The notes under the pieces: model-generated
The model's database searches: none
The model's input: only the letters and a program-made list of their open reading frames with translations
What the model was told of the DNA's origin: nothing
Shown: in pieces, positions 37,877 through 47,093 of the stretch
Position numbering within the stretch: the stretch's first letter is position 1
Layout: every line of letters begins with the position of its first letter
Made by a program: the position numbers and the translations under genes
NCBI RefSeq assembly: GCF_016405885.1
Contig: NZ_JAEKGC010000004.1
Span: forward strand, 124,001 to 188,000
DNA from: Arthrobacter sp. MSA 4-2
Lineage (GTDB): Bacteria; Actinomycetota; Actinomycetes; Actinomycetales; Micrococcaceae
Direction of reading: 5' to 3'
Length of the DNA stretch: 64,000 nt

Positions 37877-39850
37877 GTGGCAACACAAGCAGAAGCGGCG
37901 CCCCGCACCAGTGCGCGGGTCCGCGTCCAAAAATTCGGGACCTTCCTGTCCGGAATGATCATGCCCAACATCGGGGCCTTCATTGCATGGGGCATCATCA
38001 CCGCGCTCTTCATCGAGAAGGGATTCACCCCGGTGGGCGTCCTTGGCGGTTTCGGTGAGAACGCGGCAGGAGAGCCGAACGTCGGGCTCGTCGGTCCGAT
38101 GATCACCTACCTGCTCCCGCTGCTCATCGGCTACACCGGCGGGCGCATGGTCCACGGGCTCCGCGGCGGCGTCGTGGGAGCGGCGGCCACGATGGGCGTG
38201 ATTGTCGGAACCGACATCCCCATGTTCATCGGCGCGATGATCATGGGCCCCCTCACCGCCCTCATCATGAAGAAGCTCGACGGACTCTGGGCCGGAAAGA
38301 TCAAGCCCGGCTTCGAGATGCTCGTCGACAACTTCTCCGCCGGTATCGTCGCCGCCGCCATGGCGATCTTCGGCCTGCTCGCCGTCGGACCCCTGGTGAC
38401 CGCCTTCAGCAACGCGGCCGGCGCCGTCGTCGACTTCCTCGTCACCAACGGACTGCTGCCCTTCACGAGCATCCTGATCGAACCGGCCAAGGTGCTGTTC
38501 CTCAACAACGCCATCAACCACGGCATCCTCACGCCGCTGGCCACCGAGCAGTCCCTTGAGAACGGCAAGTCGATCCTGTTCCTCCTCGAGGCCAACCCCG
38601 GCCCCGGCTTCGGAATTCTCCTCGCGTACATGCTGTTTGGCCGGGGCATCGCCAAGGCGTCCGCTCCCGGCGCAGCGCTCATCCACTTCGTCGGCGGCAT
38701 CCACGAAATCTACTTCCCCTACGTGCTGATGAAGCCCATCATGATCCTCGCCGCGATCGGCGGCGGCATGGCCGGCATCCTCACCCTCGTGATCACCGGA
38801 GCCGGGCTGCGCTCGCCGGCCGCCCCGGGCAGCATCATCGCCGTCTACGCCGCGACGGCCTCCGACAGCTACATCGGGGTCACCCTCTCGGTGCTGCTCG
38901 CCACCGCAGTGTCCTTCCTGATCGGTTCGGTGATCCTCAAGACCACCCGGAACCCGGCCGACGACGACGGCAGCCTCAGCAACGCCACCGCCCGCATGGA
39001 AGGCCTCAAAGGCCGCAAGAGCTCGGTCTCCGGTCTGATCGGTGCCAAGGGAGAGGCGCCCGCCGGCCCGATCCGCAATGTTGTCTTCGCCTGCGACGCC
39101 GGCATGGGCTCAAGCGCCATGGGAGCCTCAGTGCTGCGGAACAAGTTCAAGGCAGCCGGCCTGACGGATGTCACGGTCACGAACTCCTCGATTGCGAACC
39201 TCACCGACTCCTACGACCTGGTGGTCACTCACCAGGACCTGACGGAGCGGGCCCGGCCGCTGACCGCCGCAGCAACGCACGTCTCCGTGGACAACTTCAT
39301 GAACAGCCCGCGGTACGACGAGATCGTCGACCTGGCCCGCAGCCAGCGCGAAGGGGACGGCACACCGGCACCCGACAGCGGGGCGCCCGACATCTCGGAG
39401 CAGGCCCAGCCCGCCGGCGGGGAAGTGCTCGCTGAGAGGAGCGTCGTCCTGCAGGGAAGCGCGACCAACCAGGCCGATGCCATCAACGAGGCCGGCCAAC
39501 TCCTGGTCGACCGCGGCGCCGTCGACCCGAGCTACATCGCGGCCATGCATGAACGCGAGCAGTCGGTGCCGACCTACATGGGCAACTTCCTCGCCATTCC
39601 GCACGGCACAAACGCCGCCAAGGAATACATCAAGCGCTCGGCCGTCTCGATCGTGCGCTACCCCGAGGGCATCGACTGGAACGGCAAGCAGGTGAAGTTC
39701 GTCGTCGGCGTGGCCGGGGTAAACAACGAGCACCTCTCGATCCTTTCGGCCATCGCCCGCGTCTTCTCGGACAAGGAGCAGGTGGCGCGCCTCGACCGGG
39801 CCGAAACCGTCGACGAGGTTCTCGGGCTCTTCGGGAAGGTGAATGCCTAG
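37877..39850 (+). CDS. mtlA: Mannitol-specific PTS permease, EIICBA
   Basis: 657 residues with all three domains. EIIC (about 10-345) holds the membrane helices and the sugar site, with GMIMPNIGAFIAWGIITALFI and NNAINHGILTPL. EIIB (about 395-485) has the phospho-Cys406 in VVFACDAGMGSSAMG. EIIA (about 515-657) has phospho-His576 in FLAIPHGTNAAKEYI. It imports mannitol as mannitol-1-phosphate. GTG start with AGGA about 6 nt upstream. It overlaps mtlD by 1 nt (TAGTG). Confidence 0.95.
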   Translation: MATQAEAAPRTSARVRVQKFGTFLSGMIMPNIGAFIAWGIITALFIEKGFTPVGVLGGFGENAAGEPNVGLVGPMITYLLPLLIGYTGGRMVHGLRGGVVGAAATMGVIVGTDIPMFIGAMIMGPLTALIMKKLDGLWAGKIKPGFEMLVDNFSAGIVAAAMAIFGLLAVGPLVTAFSNAAGAVVDFLVTNGLLPFTSILIEPAKVLFLNNAINHGILTPLATEQSLENGKSILFLLEANPGPGFGILLAYMLFGRGIAKASAPGAALIHFVGGIHEIYFPYVLMKPIMILAAIGGGMAGILTLVITGAGLRSPAAPGSIIAVYAATASDSYIGVTLSVLLATAVSFLIGSVILKTTRNPADDDGSLSNATARMEGLKGRKSSVSGLIGAKGEAPAGPIRNVVFACDAGMGSSAMGASVLRNKFKAAGLTDVTVTNSSIANLTDSYDLVVTHQDLTERARPLTAAATHVSVDNFMNSPRYDEIVDLARSQREGDGTPAPDSGAPDISEQAQPAGGEVLAERSVVLQGSATNQADAINEAGQLLVDRGAVDPSYIAAMHEREQSVPTYMGNFLAIPHGTNAAKEYIKRSAVSIVRYPEGIDWNGKQVKFVVGVAGVNNEHLSILSAIARVFSDKEQVARLDRAETVDEVLGLFGKVNA

Positions 39851-40995
39851 TGAAGGCCGTGCACTTCGGGGCGGGGAACATCGGCCGCGGCTTCGTGGGG
39901 TTGCTGCTCCACGAAGCCGGCTACGAGGTGGTGTTCGCCGATGTGGCCGAGGCGCTGATCGACCAGCTCGCCGCCACGCCCTCCTATACGGTCCACGAGG
40001 TCGGAGAGGAGCCCACCGACAAGACCGTGGACAACTACCGGGCCCTGAACTCGCGCGCCGAGGAAGGTGCGGTGATCGAGGAAATCACCACCGCCGACAT
40101 GGTCACCACCGCCGTCGGACCGGGGGTGCTGAAGTTCCTGGCTCCAGTGATCGCGTCGGCCATCGCGCAGCGGTCACCGGAGGCACAGCCGCTGCAGGTG
40201 ATGGCGTGCGAGAACGCGATCAACGCCACCGACCTGCTCCGACTGGCCGTGGTGGACGCGTACTCGGGGGACCGGAGCGGGCTGGACACACGGGCGGTCT
40301 TCGCGAATACCGCGGTTGACCGGATCGTGCCGAACCAGGCGCCCGGGCAGGGCCTCGACGTAACGGTGGAGACCTTCTATGAGTGGGTCATCGACCGGAC
40401 CCCGTTCGGGGGCAGCGAGCCGCGGATTCCCGGGGCCACCTACGTGGACGACCTCGCCCCGTACATCGAGCGCAAGCTGTTCACGGTCAACACCGGGCAC
40501 GCCGCCTGCGCCTACTTCGGCTACGCGGCCGGGGCCGAAAAGATCTCCGATGCCATGGCGGATTCCGAAGTGGCGCGCCGGGTGCGGGCCGTGCTGGAGG
40601 AGACGAAGCAGCTGCTGGTCACCAAGCACGGTTTCGCCGCCGACGAGCAGGAGGCGTACGTGCAGAAGATCCTGCGCCGGTTCTCCAACCCGCACCTGCC
40701 GGACACGGTGGTGCGGGTCGGACGGGCACCGCTGCGAAAGCTGGGACGCCACGAACGCTTCGTCGGCCCCGCGGCAGAACTCGCCGAGGGCGGCACCCAT
40801 CCGGCCGCCCTGCTGGCGGCGATGGAAGCAGCCCTGGCCTTCGATGATCCGGCAGATCCCGAAGTCGAGGAACTCGCCCGCATCATCGGTAGCAACCCGG
40901 CGGAGGAGGCCGTCACCCGGATCACGGGCCTGGACGCGGGGCACGTACTGTTCCCCTCGGTCCTTGACCTCGTGAAGGCCCGCGCAACGGTGTAG
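39850..40995 (+). CDS. mtlD: Mannitol-1-phosphate 5-dehydrogenase
   Basis: 381 residues. Oxidises mannitol-1-phosphate to fructose-6-phosphate with NAD+. N-terminal KAVHFGAGNIGRGFVGLLLHEAGYEVVFADV is the MtlD Rossmann motif; ACENAINATDLL, FANTAVDRIVPNQ and the active-site region ERKLFTVNTGHAACAYFGY follow. GTG start overlapping the mtlA stop. Last gene of the operon, closed by a strong hairpin. Confidence 0.95.
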   Translation: MKAVHFGAGNIGRGFVGLLLHEAGYEVVFADVAEALIDQLAATPSYTVHEVGEEPTDKTVDNYRALNSRAEEGAVIEEITTADMVTTAVGPGVLKFLAPVIASAIAQRSPEAQPLQVMACENAINATDLLRLAVVDAYSGDRSGLDTRAVFANTAVDRIVPNQAPGQGLDVTVETFYEWVIDRTPFGGSEPRIPGATYVDDLAPYIERKLFTVNTGHAACAYFGYAAGAEKISDAMADSEVARRVRAVLEETKQLLVTKHGFAADEQEAYVQKILRRFSNPHLPDTVVRVGRAPLRKLGRHERFVGPAAELAEGGTHPAALLAAMEAALAFDDPADPEVEELARIIGSNPAEEAVTRITGLDAGHVLFPSVLDLVKARATV

Positions 40996-41018
40996 GCAGG
41001 GTCGGCAGGCAGACTGAC

Positions 41019-41061
41019 GCGGAAGTGCTCCCTCTCCGGGCCGGAGGGGGAGCACTTCCGC
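41019..41061. terminator. Strong terminator of the mtl operon
   Basis: A nearly perfect long hairpin: 14 bp GCGGAAGTGCTCCC / GGGAGCACTTCCGC with an inner CTCCGG / CCGGAG pairing. It lies between convergent mtlD and the next TetR gene and should stop both. Confidence 0.85.
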
Positions 41062-41076
41062 GTTGGGGCGCAGGGA

Positions 41077-41754
41077 TCAGCCGGAAGCGCCCCGGTGAGC
41101 GGCCTCGATTCCGTCGAGGATGAGTCCGAGCCCGAACGCGAATTCATCCCCGTAGGCGTACCCGGGCTGGAGGATATGGGTCTGCGCCATTTCGGCGAGG
41201 TGGGGGAAGGCACCGGACATCATGTGCTGCTGGGCCAGAAAGCTTTCGGTTGCCGTGTTGACGTCCCCGGCCTCGCTGAGCGGCAGGGAGGCCTCCTGGA
41301 GGGCGAAGCCGTCGACGTAGCTGTCGAGCAGCGACATTGCGTGCGCGGTGAGCGTCATTGAGAATCCGGCGCCGCGCAGGCAGGCGATCACGGCGTCGAG
41401 GTGCCTCAGCGTTGCAGCGCCCGGTGTGGAGCGCATCAGGCTGATCGCCCACGGGTGCCGGGCCCAGGCGGCGCGGGCGGAGTGCGCGCGGTCCTCCATC
41501 GCCGTCCGCCAGGGGGTATCCGTCGAGGGCAGGGCAATTTCGTCGAACACCAGATCGACCATGCCGTCGATGATGTCGTCCTTGTTCTTCACGTGGTAGT
41601 AGAGCGACATGGCCTCCACCCCCAGCGCCTGGGCGAGCCTGCGCATGCTCAGGGACTCGAGGCCGCCGGCATCGGCGAGGTCCACGGCCACGCGGACCGC
41701 CCGGTCCCGGGAGACGGGATCCCGGGGGGCCTCCGGCCCTCGTGTCGATGCCAT
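41077..41754 (-). CDS. TetR-family regulator with TetR_C domain
   Basis: 225 residues. Helix-turn-helix LADAGGLESLSMRRLAQALGVEAMSLYYHVKNKDDIID (about 26-63), followed by the PF02909-type C-terminal domain found in TetR itself. CACGGAGGG gives a good ribosome binding site about 6 nt before the ATG. Relatives often sit next to DUF4386 membrane protein genes and repress them; the adjacent plus-strand remnant of such a gene fits. Two operator-like sites lie upstream. Confidence 0.88.
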   Translation of the reverse strand: MASTRGPEAPRDPVSRDRAVRVAVDLADAGGLESLSMRRLAQALGVEAMSLYYHVKNKDDIIDGMVDLVFDEIALPSTDTPWRTAMEDRAHSARAAWARHPWAISLMRSTPGAATLRHLDAVIACLRGAGFSMTLTAHAMSLLDSYVDGFALQEASLPLSEAGDVNTATESFLAQQHMMSGAFPHLAEMAQTHILQPGYAYGDEFAFGLGLILDGIEAAHRGASG

Positions 41755-41807
41755 CGCTGTCCCTCCGTGAATTCCTGCAGCCGGTTTTCGCCGCTCTTCC
41801 CAAAGCC

Positions 41808-41858
41808 TACCTTACGGCGTATGGTGAAGGCAGTTTCGTACCTTACACCGTTAGGTAC
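41808..41858. promoter_or_regulatory. Paired operator sites upstream of the TetR gene
   Basis: TACCTTAC-n2-CGT occurs at 41808 and again at 41839, 31 bp (three helical turns) apart. The second copy is part of a palindrome GTACCT-N9-AGGTAC (41838-41858). Both are 55-105 bp upstream of the TetR start, in the gap to the truncated DUF4386 gene. Confidence 0.55.
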
Positions 41859-41984
41859 GGCGGCGCGGCCACTAAAGAACCCCTCCTCCTAAGAGGGCAC
41901 ACTCTCCGGGGCCTCCCCTGCAGTACTGCCGGGGTGCCGGCCGGAGTCCTGAGGCAGGTTGGAGGCCGCGCCGTGGCCCGGTGA

Positions 41985-42344
41985 AGGGCAGCAGGCACCC
42001 TCGATGCCGGCTACTACGGGACGCTTGCAGCCCTCGCGGTCAACGGCAGCTTCCTCTCCTACCAGGTGGCGATGGCCGGACTGGGGCTCGGCAGCGTCTT
42101 CCTCTGCTCCCTGTTGCTGCGCAAGCGCCTGATACCGCGGTTCTTCGCGGTCTGGGGACTGGCCGGCTACGCGGTCTCCGCCGCCGGAGCGGTGCTCGAA
42201 CTCCTGGGCTTCGCCGGGCTCGGCATGGTCTTCACCGTCCCGGGAGGGCTCTTCGAACTCTTCTTCGGGATCTGGCTCCTCGCCGAGAAGTCCCCGCTGA
42301 CCACCCCGGCGGCGGTGCCTGCGGACAAGGTCGCGGTGCCCTAG
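41985..42344 (+). pseudogene. Truncated DUF4386 membrane protein
   Basis: The open frame from 41985 (after a stop at 41982) encodes about 119 residues matching the C-terminal half of DUF4386 proteins: LPRFFAVWGLAGYAVSAAG-like helix, then a helix ending GGLFELFFGIWLLAEK. Family members are about 220 residues, so the first half is missing, and no start with a ribosome binding site is seen (GTG 42066 is the earliest plausible). A further frame at about 42390-42471 ending EEEDADPDRDPPAS may be another fragment. The gene looks decayed by deletion beside its former regulator. Confidence 0.55.
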
Positions 42345-42504
42345 CTCCCGGGCTCCAGCGCCAGCTCCCGGACATCGGTGCGCCGCCGCGCGCGGAGCCC
42401 GGGTGGACCTGATCACCAGCCAGCTCGAGGAAGAGGACGCCGACCCGGACCGGGATCCGCCCGCCTCCTGAGCGGCACAGGGCCCCGGGGGGTTAGAGGC
42501 GGAG

Positions 42505-43284
42505 TCACGGGTCGAGGAAGTCGCTGACGCGCTCGGCGAGCCGGGCCGGGTCGACGTCGTGGCCCTGGCGGTCGAGGAGATCGAATTCCGCCCCGGGAAC
42601 CAGCTCCGCGATGCCGCGGGCACCCCACTGCAAGAAATCCGGAGAGGCGCCACCGGCCAGGGACAGGGTGCGGGCGGTGATGGAGGCCAGCTCGGCCGGG
42701 ATACTGCTGTCGCCCATGACGGCGTCGTCGTATCCGAGGGTGGGGGCGATGGCGGTCATCCCCTCCCAGGCGGGCGAAGATTTCATGTGCTCCACCGCGT
42801 TGCCGGGCACACCGACCCGGGTCAGGAATGCAGTCACCGCGCCGTCGCGGTCCCCGGCACTTAACGCCGAGCCCAGTTCCGCCGTATAGGAGAGGGCAGC
42901 CGGCCGGGCGGGCTCGGGCATGAAGGGCACCTCATACACGATCAGGTCGGTGACCTCCCCGCCGAGGCGGGCGGCCGCGAGAGCGGCCAGCGCCCCACCT
43001 GAGGACATGCCAAGGAGGGCGGCCGGAGCGCCGACCGCGGAGATCAAGGCCGCGATGTCCTCGATCTCCCGGTCCACGGCATAGGGGAGGGTGTCGCTGC
43101 TGGCGCCGCGGCCCCGGCGGTCGTACAGCACGACGGTGCGCGTCGGCGCCAGCCCGGGCGCGAGGGCGCGCATCGGCCCCGCGCCCCTGTGGCACATGGC
43201 ACCGTCGATGAGGATGACCGCCGGGCCCGTCCCCTGGGTTTCGTATCCGATGCGGGTTCCGTCGGAGGAGTGCACGTCGCTCAT
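42505..43284 (-). CDS. Alpha/beta hydrolase
   Basis: 259 residues. Oxyanion/strand region PAVILIDGAMCHRG, YDRRGRGASSDT, nucleophile elbow LLGMSSGGALAAL (Ser about 95), and the catalytic His in LLDRQGHDVDPARLAE. A small cap lies between. Substrate unknown. It overlaps the upstream GNAT gene by 4 nt, so the two form an operon. Confidence 0.85.
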   Translation of the reverse strand: MSDVHSSDGTRIGYETQGTGPAVILIDGAMCHRGAGPMRALAPGLAPTRTVVLYDRRGRGASSDTLPYAVDREIEDIAALISAVGAPAALLGMSSGGALAALAAARLGGEVTDLIVYEVPFMPEPARPAALSYTAELGSALSAGDRDGAVTAFLTRVGVPGNAVEHMKSSPAWEGMTAIAPTLGYDDAVMGDSSIPAELASITARTLSLAGGASPDFLQWGARGIAELVPGAEFDLLDRQGHDVDPARLAERVSDFLDP

Positions 43285-43802
43285 CGATGGGTTCCTTCCG
43301 TCTTCACTAACGGATCCGCGCCAGCCGGTGCGTCCTGGCCGGACAGCTGCTTCTTCATCTGGATGGCAGTGGTCGTATAGCCGAGCTGTTCGTAGAGCCG
43401 CTGCGCGGGCTGGTTGTGCCCGAAGACGTTGAGCCCGAGGGAGGTCGCACCGCCGCGGCGGGCCTCCTCCTCGGCCAGCAGCATGGCCTGCCGGCCCACG
43501 CCCCGGTGCCGAAACGTCTCCTCAACCTCGATGTCGTACACCCACCACGCAGCCTCTTCCGATTCCGTTGGCCCGACCCAGAGGTACCCCACGGGCGATC
43601 CATCCGCCATCAGGTGATAGACACGATGGCCGGGCGCGGGGCGTCCGGCGGGGAAGAACACCTGGAGCGAACGCTCGGCGTTGGCCCGTGCCTGCCCGGG
43701 TGTCTCCCCGGACCGCATCCGCTCGCCGATGTAGGCGCTCATGCTGGCGGCCAGCCAGCGGCCGAGCCGTTCCGCGGGCATGAGGGAAAGGGTGATCTGC
43801 AT
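43281..43802 (-). CDS. GNAT-family N-acetyltransferase
   Basis: 173 residues. VYDIEVEETFRHRGVGRQAMLLAEEEARRGG is the acetyl-CoA binding region (RHRGVG) and LGLNVFGHNQPAQRLYEQLGY the C-terminal motif. ATG 43802 has AAAGGA 7 nt upstream; the GTG five codons before it does not. Translation is coupled to the hydrolase downstream. Substrate unknown. Confidence 0.85.
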   Translation of the reverse strand: MQITLSLMPAERLGRWLAASMSAYIGERMRSGETPGQARANAERSLQVFFPAGRPAPGHRVYHLMADGSPVGYLWVGPTESEEAAWWVYDIEVEETFRHRGVGRQAMLLAEEEARRGGATSLGLNVFGHNQPAQRLYEQLGYTTTAIQMKKQLSGQDAPAGADPLVKTEGTHR

Positions 43803-43884
43803 GGCTGATCCTTTCACGCAGGCTCCCCGGGCACCAGATCACGGCCGATCCTCACGGGCAGGAGTGGGGGCAGGATCGGCGGTG

Positions 43885-44124
43885 TCAGCTCGGCAGATAG
43901 GGCCGGTACGGGTCAAGGGTGCCGTCGACCACCGGCACGAGGAGGTCGACAGTACCTTCACTGGTTTCGGCCGTCAGGGTCGTGCGCGCCCCTGGGGCGC
44001 CCCCGGCGCTCTGCAGGATCGTCGGGTTGGTATCCAGGGGGACACTGCCCTGCCGAGGAACGACGAAGGCCGTACTCAGGAGACGTACAGCAGATGTGCA
44101 GGGCGGGTTTCTGCGGCTGGGCAT
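43885..44124 (-). CDS. Short ORF, possible gene remnant
   Basis: The stretch 43803-44238 holds no convincing gene. A minus-strand frame of 79 codons (ATG 44124) has plausible composition (AFVVPRQGSVPLDTNP, TSEGTVDLLVPVVDG) and stays open a further 20 codons upstream without a start codon, as expected for the 3' end of a broken gene. No family recognised and no ribosome binding site. Confidence 0.25.
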   Translation of the reverse strand: MPSRRNPPCTSAVRLLSTAFVVPRQGSVPLDTNPTILQSAGGAPGARTTLTAETSEGTVDLLVPVVDGTLDPYRPYLPS

Positions 44125-44238
44125 GGAACAAACTTCTGTTGCGAAGTCCGCGTCGCTGAAGATGTCGAGCTCACTCCGTGCCTGTCACGGACAATCCCGC
44201 CGGGTGGTGGGCCCGCCGAAGCACCCGCCGACCGGGCG

Positions 44239-45378
44239 TTACAGGCGCAGCTGGTCGACCATGTCCATCACGACGGCGCGCAGGTTGCCGCCGTTTTCCT
44301 CGGCGACCCGGCGCTGGCGCTGGTACCCGGCGCCCCGGGTCAGGATCGTCTCGACGTCGGCCAGTTCGTCGCTGCAGCCCAGCTTCGCGGCGACCGGTTC
44401 CAGCCGGTTGAGCACCTCCGTGAGGTGCTCGGTGACGAGCTGTTCCTTGCCGGAGGCATCGAGGATGATGATGGCGTCGAGGCCGTACCGGGCGGCCCGC
44501 CACTTGTTCTCCTGCACATGCCACGGAGGCATCGTGGGGATGGTCCGTCCGGCGTCGAGCTGGGTGGAGAACTCGTCGACGAGGCACTGGGTCAGCGCGG
44601 CCACCGCTCCGACGTCCTGCAGGGTGGAGAGCCCGTCGCAGACGCGCATCTCGACGGTGCCGAGGTTGCCGACCGGGCGGACGTCCCAGCGGATCTCGCT
44701 CACCGAATCGATGACCCCCGTGGTGAACATGTCCGAGACGTACGCCTCGTACGCCTCCCAATCCGGGAACTGGAAGGGCAGCCCGGCGGTGGGAAGCTGC
44801 TGGAACATCAGCGCCCGCTGGGAGGCATACCCGGTGTCCTCCCCGCCCCAGAAGGGGGAGGAGGCCGAGAGCGCCTGGAAGTGGGGGAAGTAGTTGATGA
44901 GCCCGTCCAGCACCGGGAGGGCCTTGTCCCGCGAGTCGAGCCCGACATGGACGTGCACGCCGTAGATCACCATCTGGCGGCCCCACCACTGGGTGCGGTC
45001 GATCAGCTTGAAGTAGCGTTCCTTGTCCGAGACGGGCTGGGAGCGCGGAGCACTGAAGGGGTGGGACCCGGCGGAGAACAGCTCAACGCCCATCGGATCG
45101 GTGACCTCCCGCACCGCGGCCAGGGACCTGCTCAGGTCCGCCTTCGCCTCGGCCACGGTCGTGCAGACGCCGGTGACGAGTTCGACGGTGTTCAGCAGCA
45201 GCTCCTGCTTGATATGCGGGTGTTCCTCGTCGTCCTGGAGTTCGGGGTGGTTGGCGGTGACGCCCCGCAGGACCTCCTCGGCCGCCGACACCAGCTCCCC
45301 GCTGTGCCTGTCGACCAAAGCCAGCTCCCACTCAACGCCCAGGGTGGACTGGGCTGAGCGTGCAAAATCGATCTTCAT
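44239..45378 (-). CDS. ybdK: YbdK-type carboxylate-amine (glutamate-cysteine) ligase
   Basis: 379 residues of the GCS2 family. GVEWELALVDRHSGEL at the N-terminus carries the metal/ATP Glu residues; HIKQELLLNTVELVTGV and MVIYGVHVHVGL complete the site; NLGTVEMRVCDG follows. E. coli YbdK has weak gamma-glutamylcysteine ligase activity; the physiological role of YbdK-type enzymes in mycothiol-using actinobacteria is unclear. ATG 45378 is where the family begins. Divergent from the shikimate-dehydrogenase-like gene. Confidence 0.88.
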   Translation of the reverse strand: MKIDFARSAQSTLGVEWELALVDRHSGELVSAAEEVLRGVTANHPELQDDEEHPHIKQELLLNTVELVTGVCTTVAEAKADLSRSLAAVREVTDPMGVELFSAGSHPFSAPRSQPVSDKERYFKLIDRTQWWGRQMVIYGVHVHVGLDSRDKALPVLDGLINYFPHFQALSASSPFWGGEDTGYASQRALMFQQLPTAGLPFQFPDWEAYEAYVSDMFTTGVIDSVSEIRWDVRPVGNLGTVEMRVCDGLSTLQDVGAVAALTQCLVDEFSTQLDAGRTIPTMPPWHVQENKWRAARYGLDAIIILDASGKEQLVTEHLTEVLNRLEPVAAKLGCSDELADVETILTRGAGYQRQRRVAEENGGNLRAVVMDMVDQLRL

Positions 45379-45513
45379 GGGCTGGCTCCTGACCGGTACC
45401 GGACTTGTGCTGGTTTTTCGCCTCGGCAGCGCGTCATCGCGAATGAGAACTGAGCCAATCGTAGTGCAGGGCCCGCACCAGCGCGCGCGGCGATCCGATG
45501 GAACAATGGGCAC

Positions 45514-46329
45514 GTGCCGATCCTCAATAAAGACATGACCCTGTGCATCTCCCTCGCCGCGCGCCCCAGCAATATCGGGACCCGGTTCCACAACTACCTG
45601 TACGACGAGCTGGGGCTGAACTTCATCTACAAGGCGTTCACCACCACGGACCTGCCCGCGGCGATCGGCGGCGTGCGCGCGCTGGGGATCCGCGGCTGTG
45701 CCATATCCATGCCCTTCAAGGAGGACGTCATCGCCCTCGTTGACCGCATGGACCCCTCGGCGACGGCGATCGATTCGGTCAACACCATCGTCAACGACGA
45801 CGGCGTGCTCACCGCGTACAACACCGATTACCTCGCCGTGGCCCGGCTGCTGGCCGGCCGCAAGGTGTCCACGGACCACTCGGTGTTGGTGCGCGGCTCC
45901 GGGGGCATGGCCAAGGCGGTTGTGGCGGCGGTGCGCGACTCCGGATTCCAGGACGTGACCGTCGTGGCGCGGAACGAGGAGGCCGGCCGGGCGCTGGCCG
46001 GGCTGTACGGGTTCGCCTGGCAGCAGGACGTCGGCTCCTCGACCGCAGGGCTGCTGATCAACGTCACCCCGGTCGGGATGGCGGGCCCGGACGCGGACGA
46101 GGTCTCCTTCCCGGCAGCCGCGATCGGGGCGGCCTCGGTGGTCTTCGACGTCGTCGCGCTGCCCTCGGAGACTCCGCTGATCCGTGCGGCCCGCGCCGCG
46201 GGCACGCCCGTGATCACCGGCGCCGAGGTAATCGCGCTGCAGGCGGAGGAGCAGTTCGTGCTCTACACCGGCGTGCGGCCCTCCCCGGAGCAGGTGGCCG
46301 CCGCAGGGGAATTCTCCCGGCAGGGCTGA
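45514..46329 (+). CDS. Shikimate 5-dehydrogenase-like protein (HI0607 type)
   Basis: 271 residues. Closely follows the Haemophilus HI0607 SdhL pattern: LCISLAARPSNIGTRFHNYLYDELGLNFIYKAFTT, RALGIRGCAISMPFKEDV (catalytic Lys), SVNTIVNDDGVLTAYNTDY and the NADP motif VRGSGGMAKAVVAAVRDSG. SdhL proteins oxidise shikimate poorly and their true substrate is unsettled. It should not be taken for the biosynthetic AroE. AACAAT lies 6 nt before GTG 45514 and no ribosome binding site is seen. Confidence 0.85.
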   Translation: MPILNKDMTLCISLAARPSNIGTRFHNYLYDELGLNFIYKAFTTTDLPAAIGGVRALGIRGCAISMPFKEDVIALVDRMDPSATAIDSVNTIVNDDGVLTAYNTDYLAVARLLAGRKVSTDHSVLVRGSGGMAKAVVAAVRDSGFQDVTVVARNEEAGRALAGLYGFAWQQDVGSSTAGLLINVTPVGMAGPDADEVSFPAAAIGAASVVFDVVALPSETPLIRAARAAGTPVITGAEVIALQAEEQFVLYTGVRPSPEQVAAAGEFSRQG

Positions 46330-46341
46330 CCCGGCGGGTGC

Positions 46342-47031
46342 TCAGGCAAGCAGCCTCGCCAGGGGGCTGTCGGTGAAGTTCTCCAGGAGCATGCGAACGT
46401 CCTTGTACACCTCGGCGGCCCCGGCCTCGCGCAGTTCGGCCTCGCTCGTGCCCCCGGTGGTGATGCCGATGGTGGGGATGTCCAGCTCCGTCGCCGAGAA
46501 CACGTCCCAGACCGAATCGCCGACGAACACCGTGTTGCCCGCTTCCAGGCCGCCGGCCTCGAGGGCCGCCTGCAGGATGTCGGGGGAGGGCTTGCTGTTC
46601 TCGGCGTCCGAGGAACTCGTGGCGCCGGTGATGGCGGCGTCGGCGTCGATGACGCTGCGGAGCACCTCGAGTTCCTTTCCTGAGGCGGAGGAGGCGAGGA
46701 CCACGACGAGGCCCTCGTCGAAGCAGCGGCCCAGCAGGTCGCCGGCCCCGTCGAACGCGCGCAGTGAGGGCCAGTAGGTCGAGAACACAGCGCCGTGCGT
46801 CGCGTCGAGTTCCCCGTCGAGGGAGGCATCGCGGTCCTCACCGAGCAGGTGCGCGACGAGTTTGTCGCCGCCCATGCCGATCGCCCGGTGGATCTCCGCC
46901 ATCGGCACGTCGTGCCCGAAGCGGCGGAACGCCTGCCACCAGGCGATCGTGTGCTGGTAGTTCGAATCGACGAGGGTGCCGTCGACGTCGACGAGGACAC
47001 CGCGGCGCGGTGATGCTGGCTGGGGGGTCAT
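46342..47031 (-). CDS. HAD-family phosphatase
   Basis: 229 residues, subfamily IA. Motif I LVDVDGTLVDSNYQ, cap domain, motif II VVLASSASGKELE, motif III SKPSPDIL (Lys) and motif IV VFVGDSVWDV. Likely a small-molecule phosphatase of the phosphoglycolate or beta-phosphoglucomutase type; the substrate is unknown. ATG 47031 is preceded by a -10 TAAGGT and 7 nt, so it is chosen over the ATG three codons earlier. Converges on the SdhL-like gene. Confidence 0.88.
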   Translation of the reverse strand: MTPQPASPRRGVLVDVDGTLVDSNYQHTIAWWQAFRRFGHDVPMAEIHRAIGMGGDKLVAHLLGEDRDASLDGELDATHGAVFSTYWPSLRAFDGAGDLLGRCFDEGLVVVLASSASGKELEVLRSVIDADAAITGATSSSDAENSKPSPDILQAALEAGGLEAGNTVFVGDSVWDVFSATELDIPTIGITTGGTSEAELREAGAAEVYKDVRMLLENFTDSPLARLLA

Positions 47032-47044
47032 GGCTGCCACCTTA
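47032..47044 (-). promoter_or_regulatory. Leaderless promoter of the HAD phosphatase
   Basis: Minus strand -10 TAAGGT (47044-47039), 7 nt, then ATG 47031. No Shine-Dalgarno and no clear -35. Confidence 0.5.
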
Positions 47045-47093
47045 GCTGTCCGGGGGTTTCCCCGAGTCTAGTAAGCGCGGACCCGCGGCCGAA

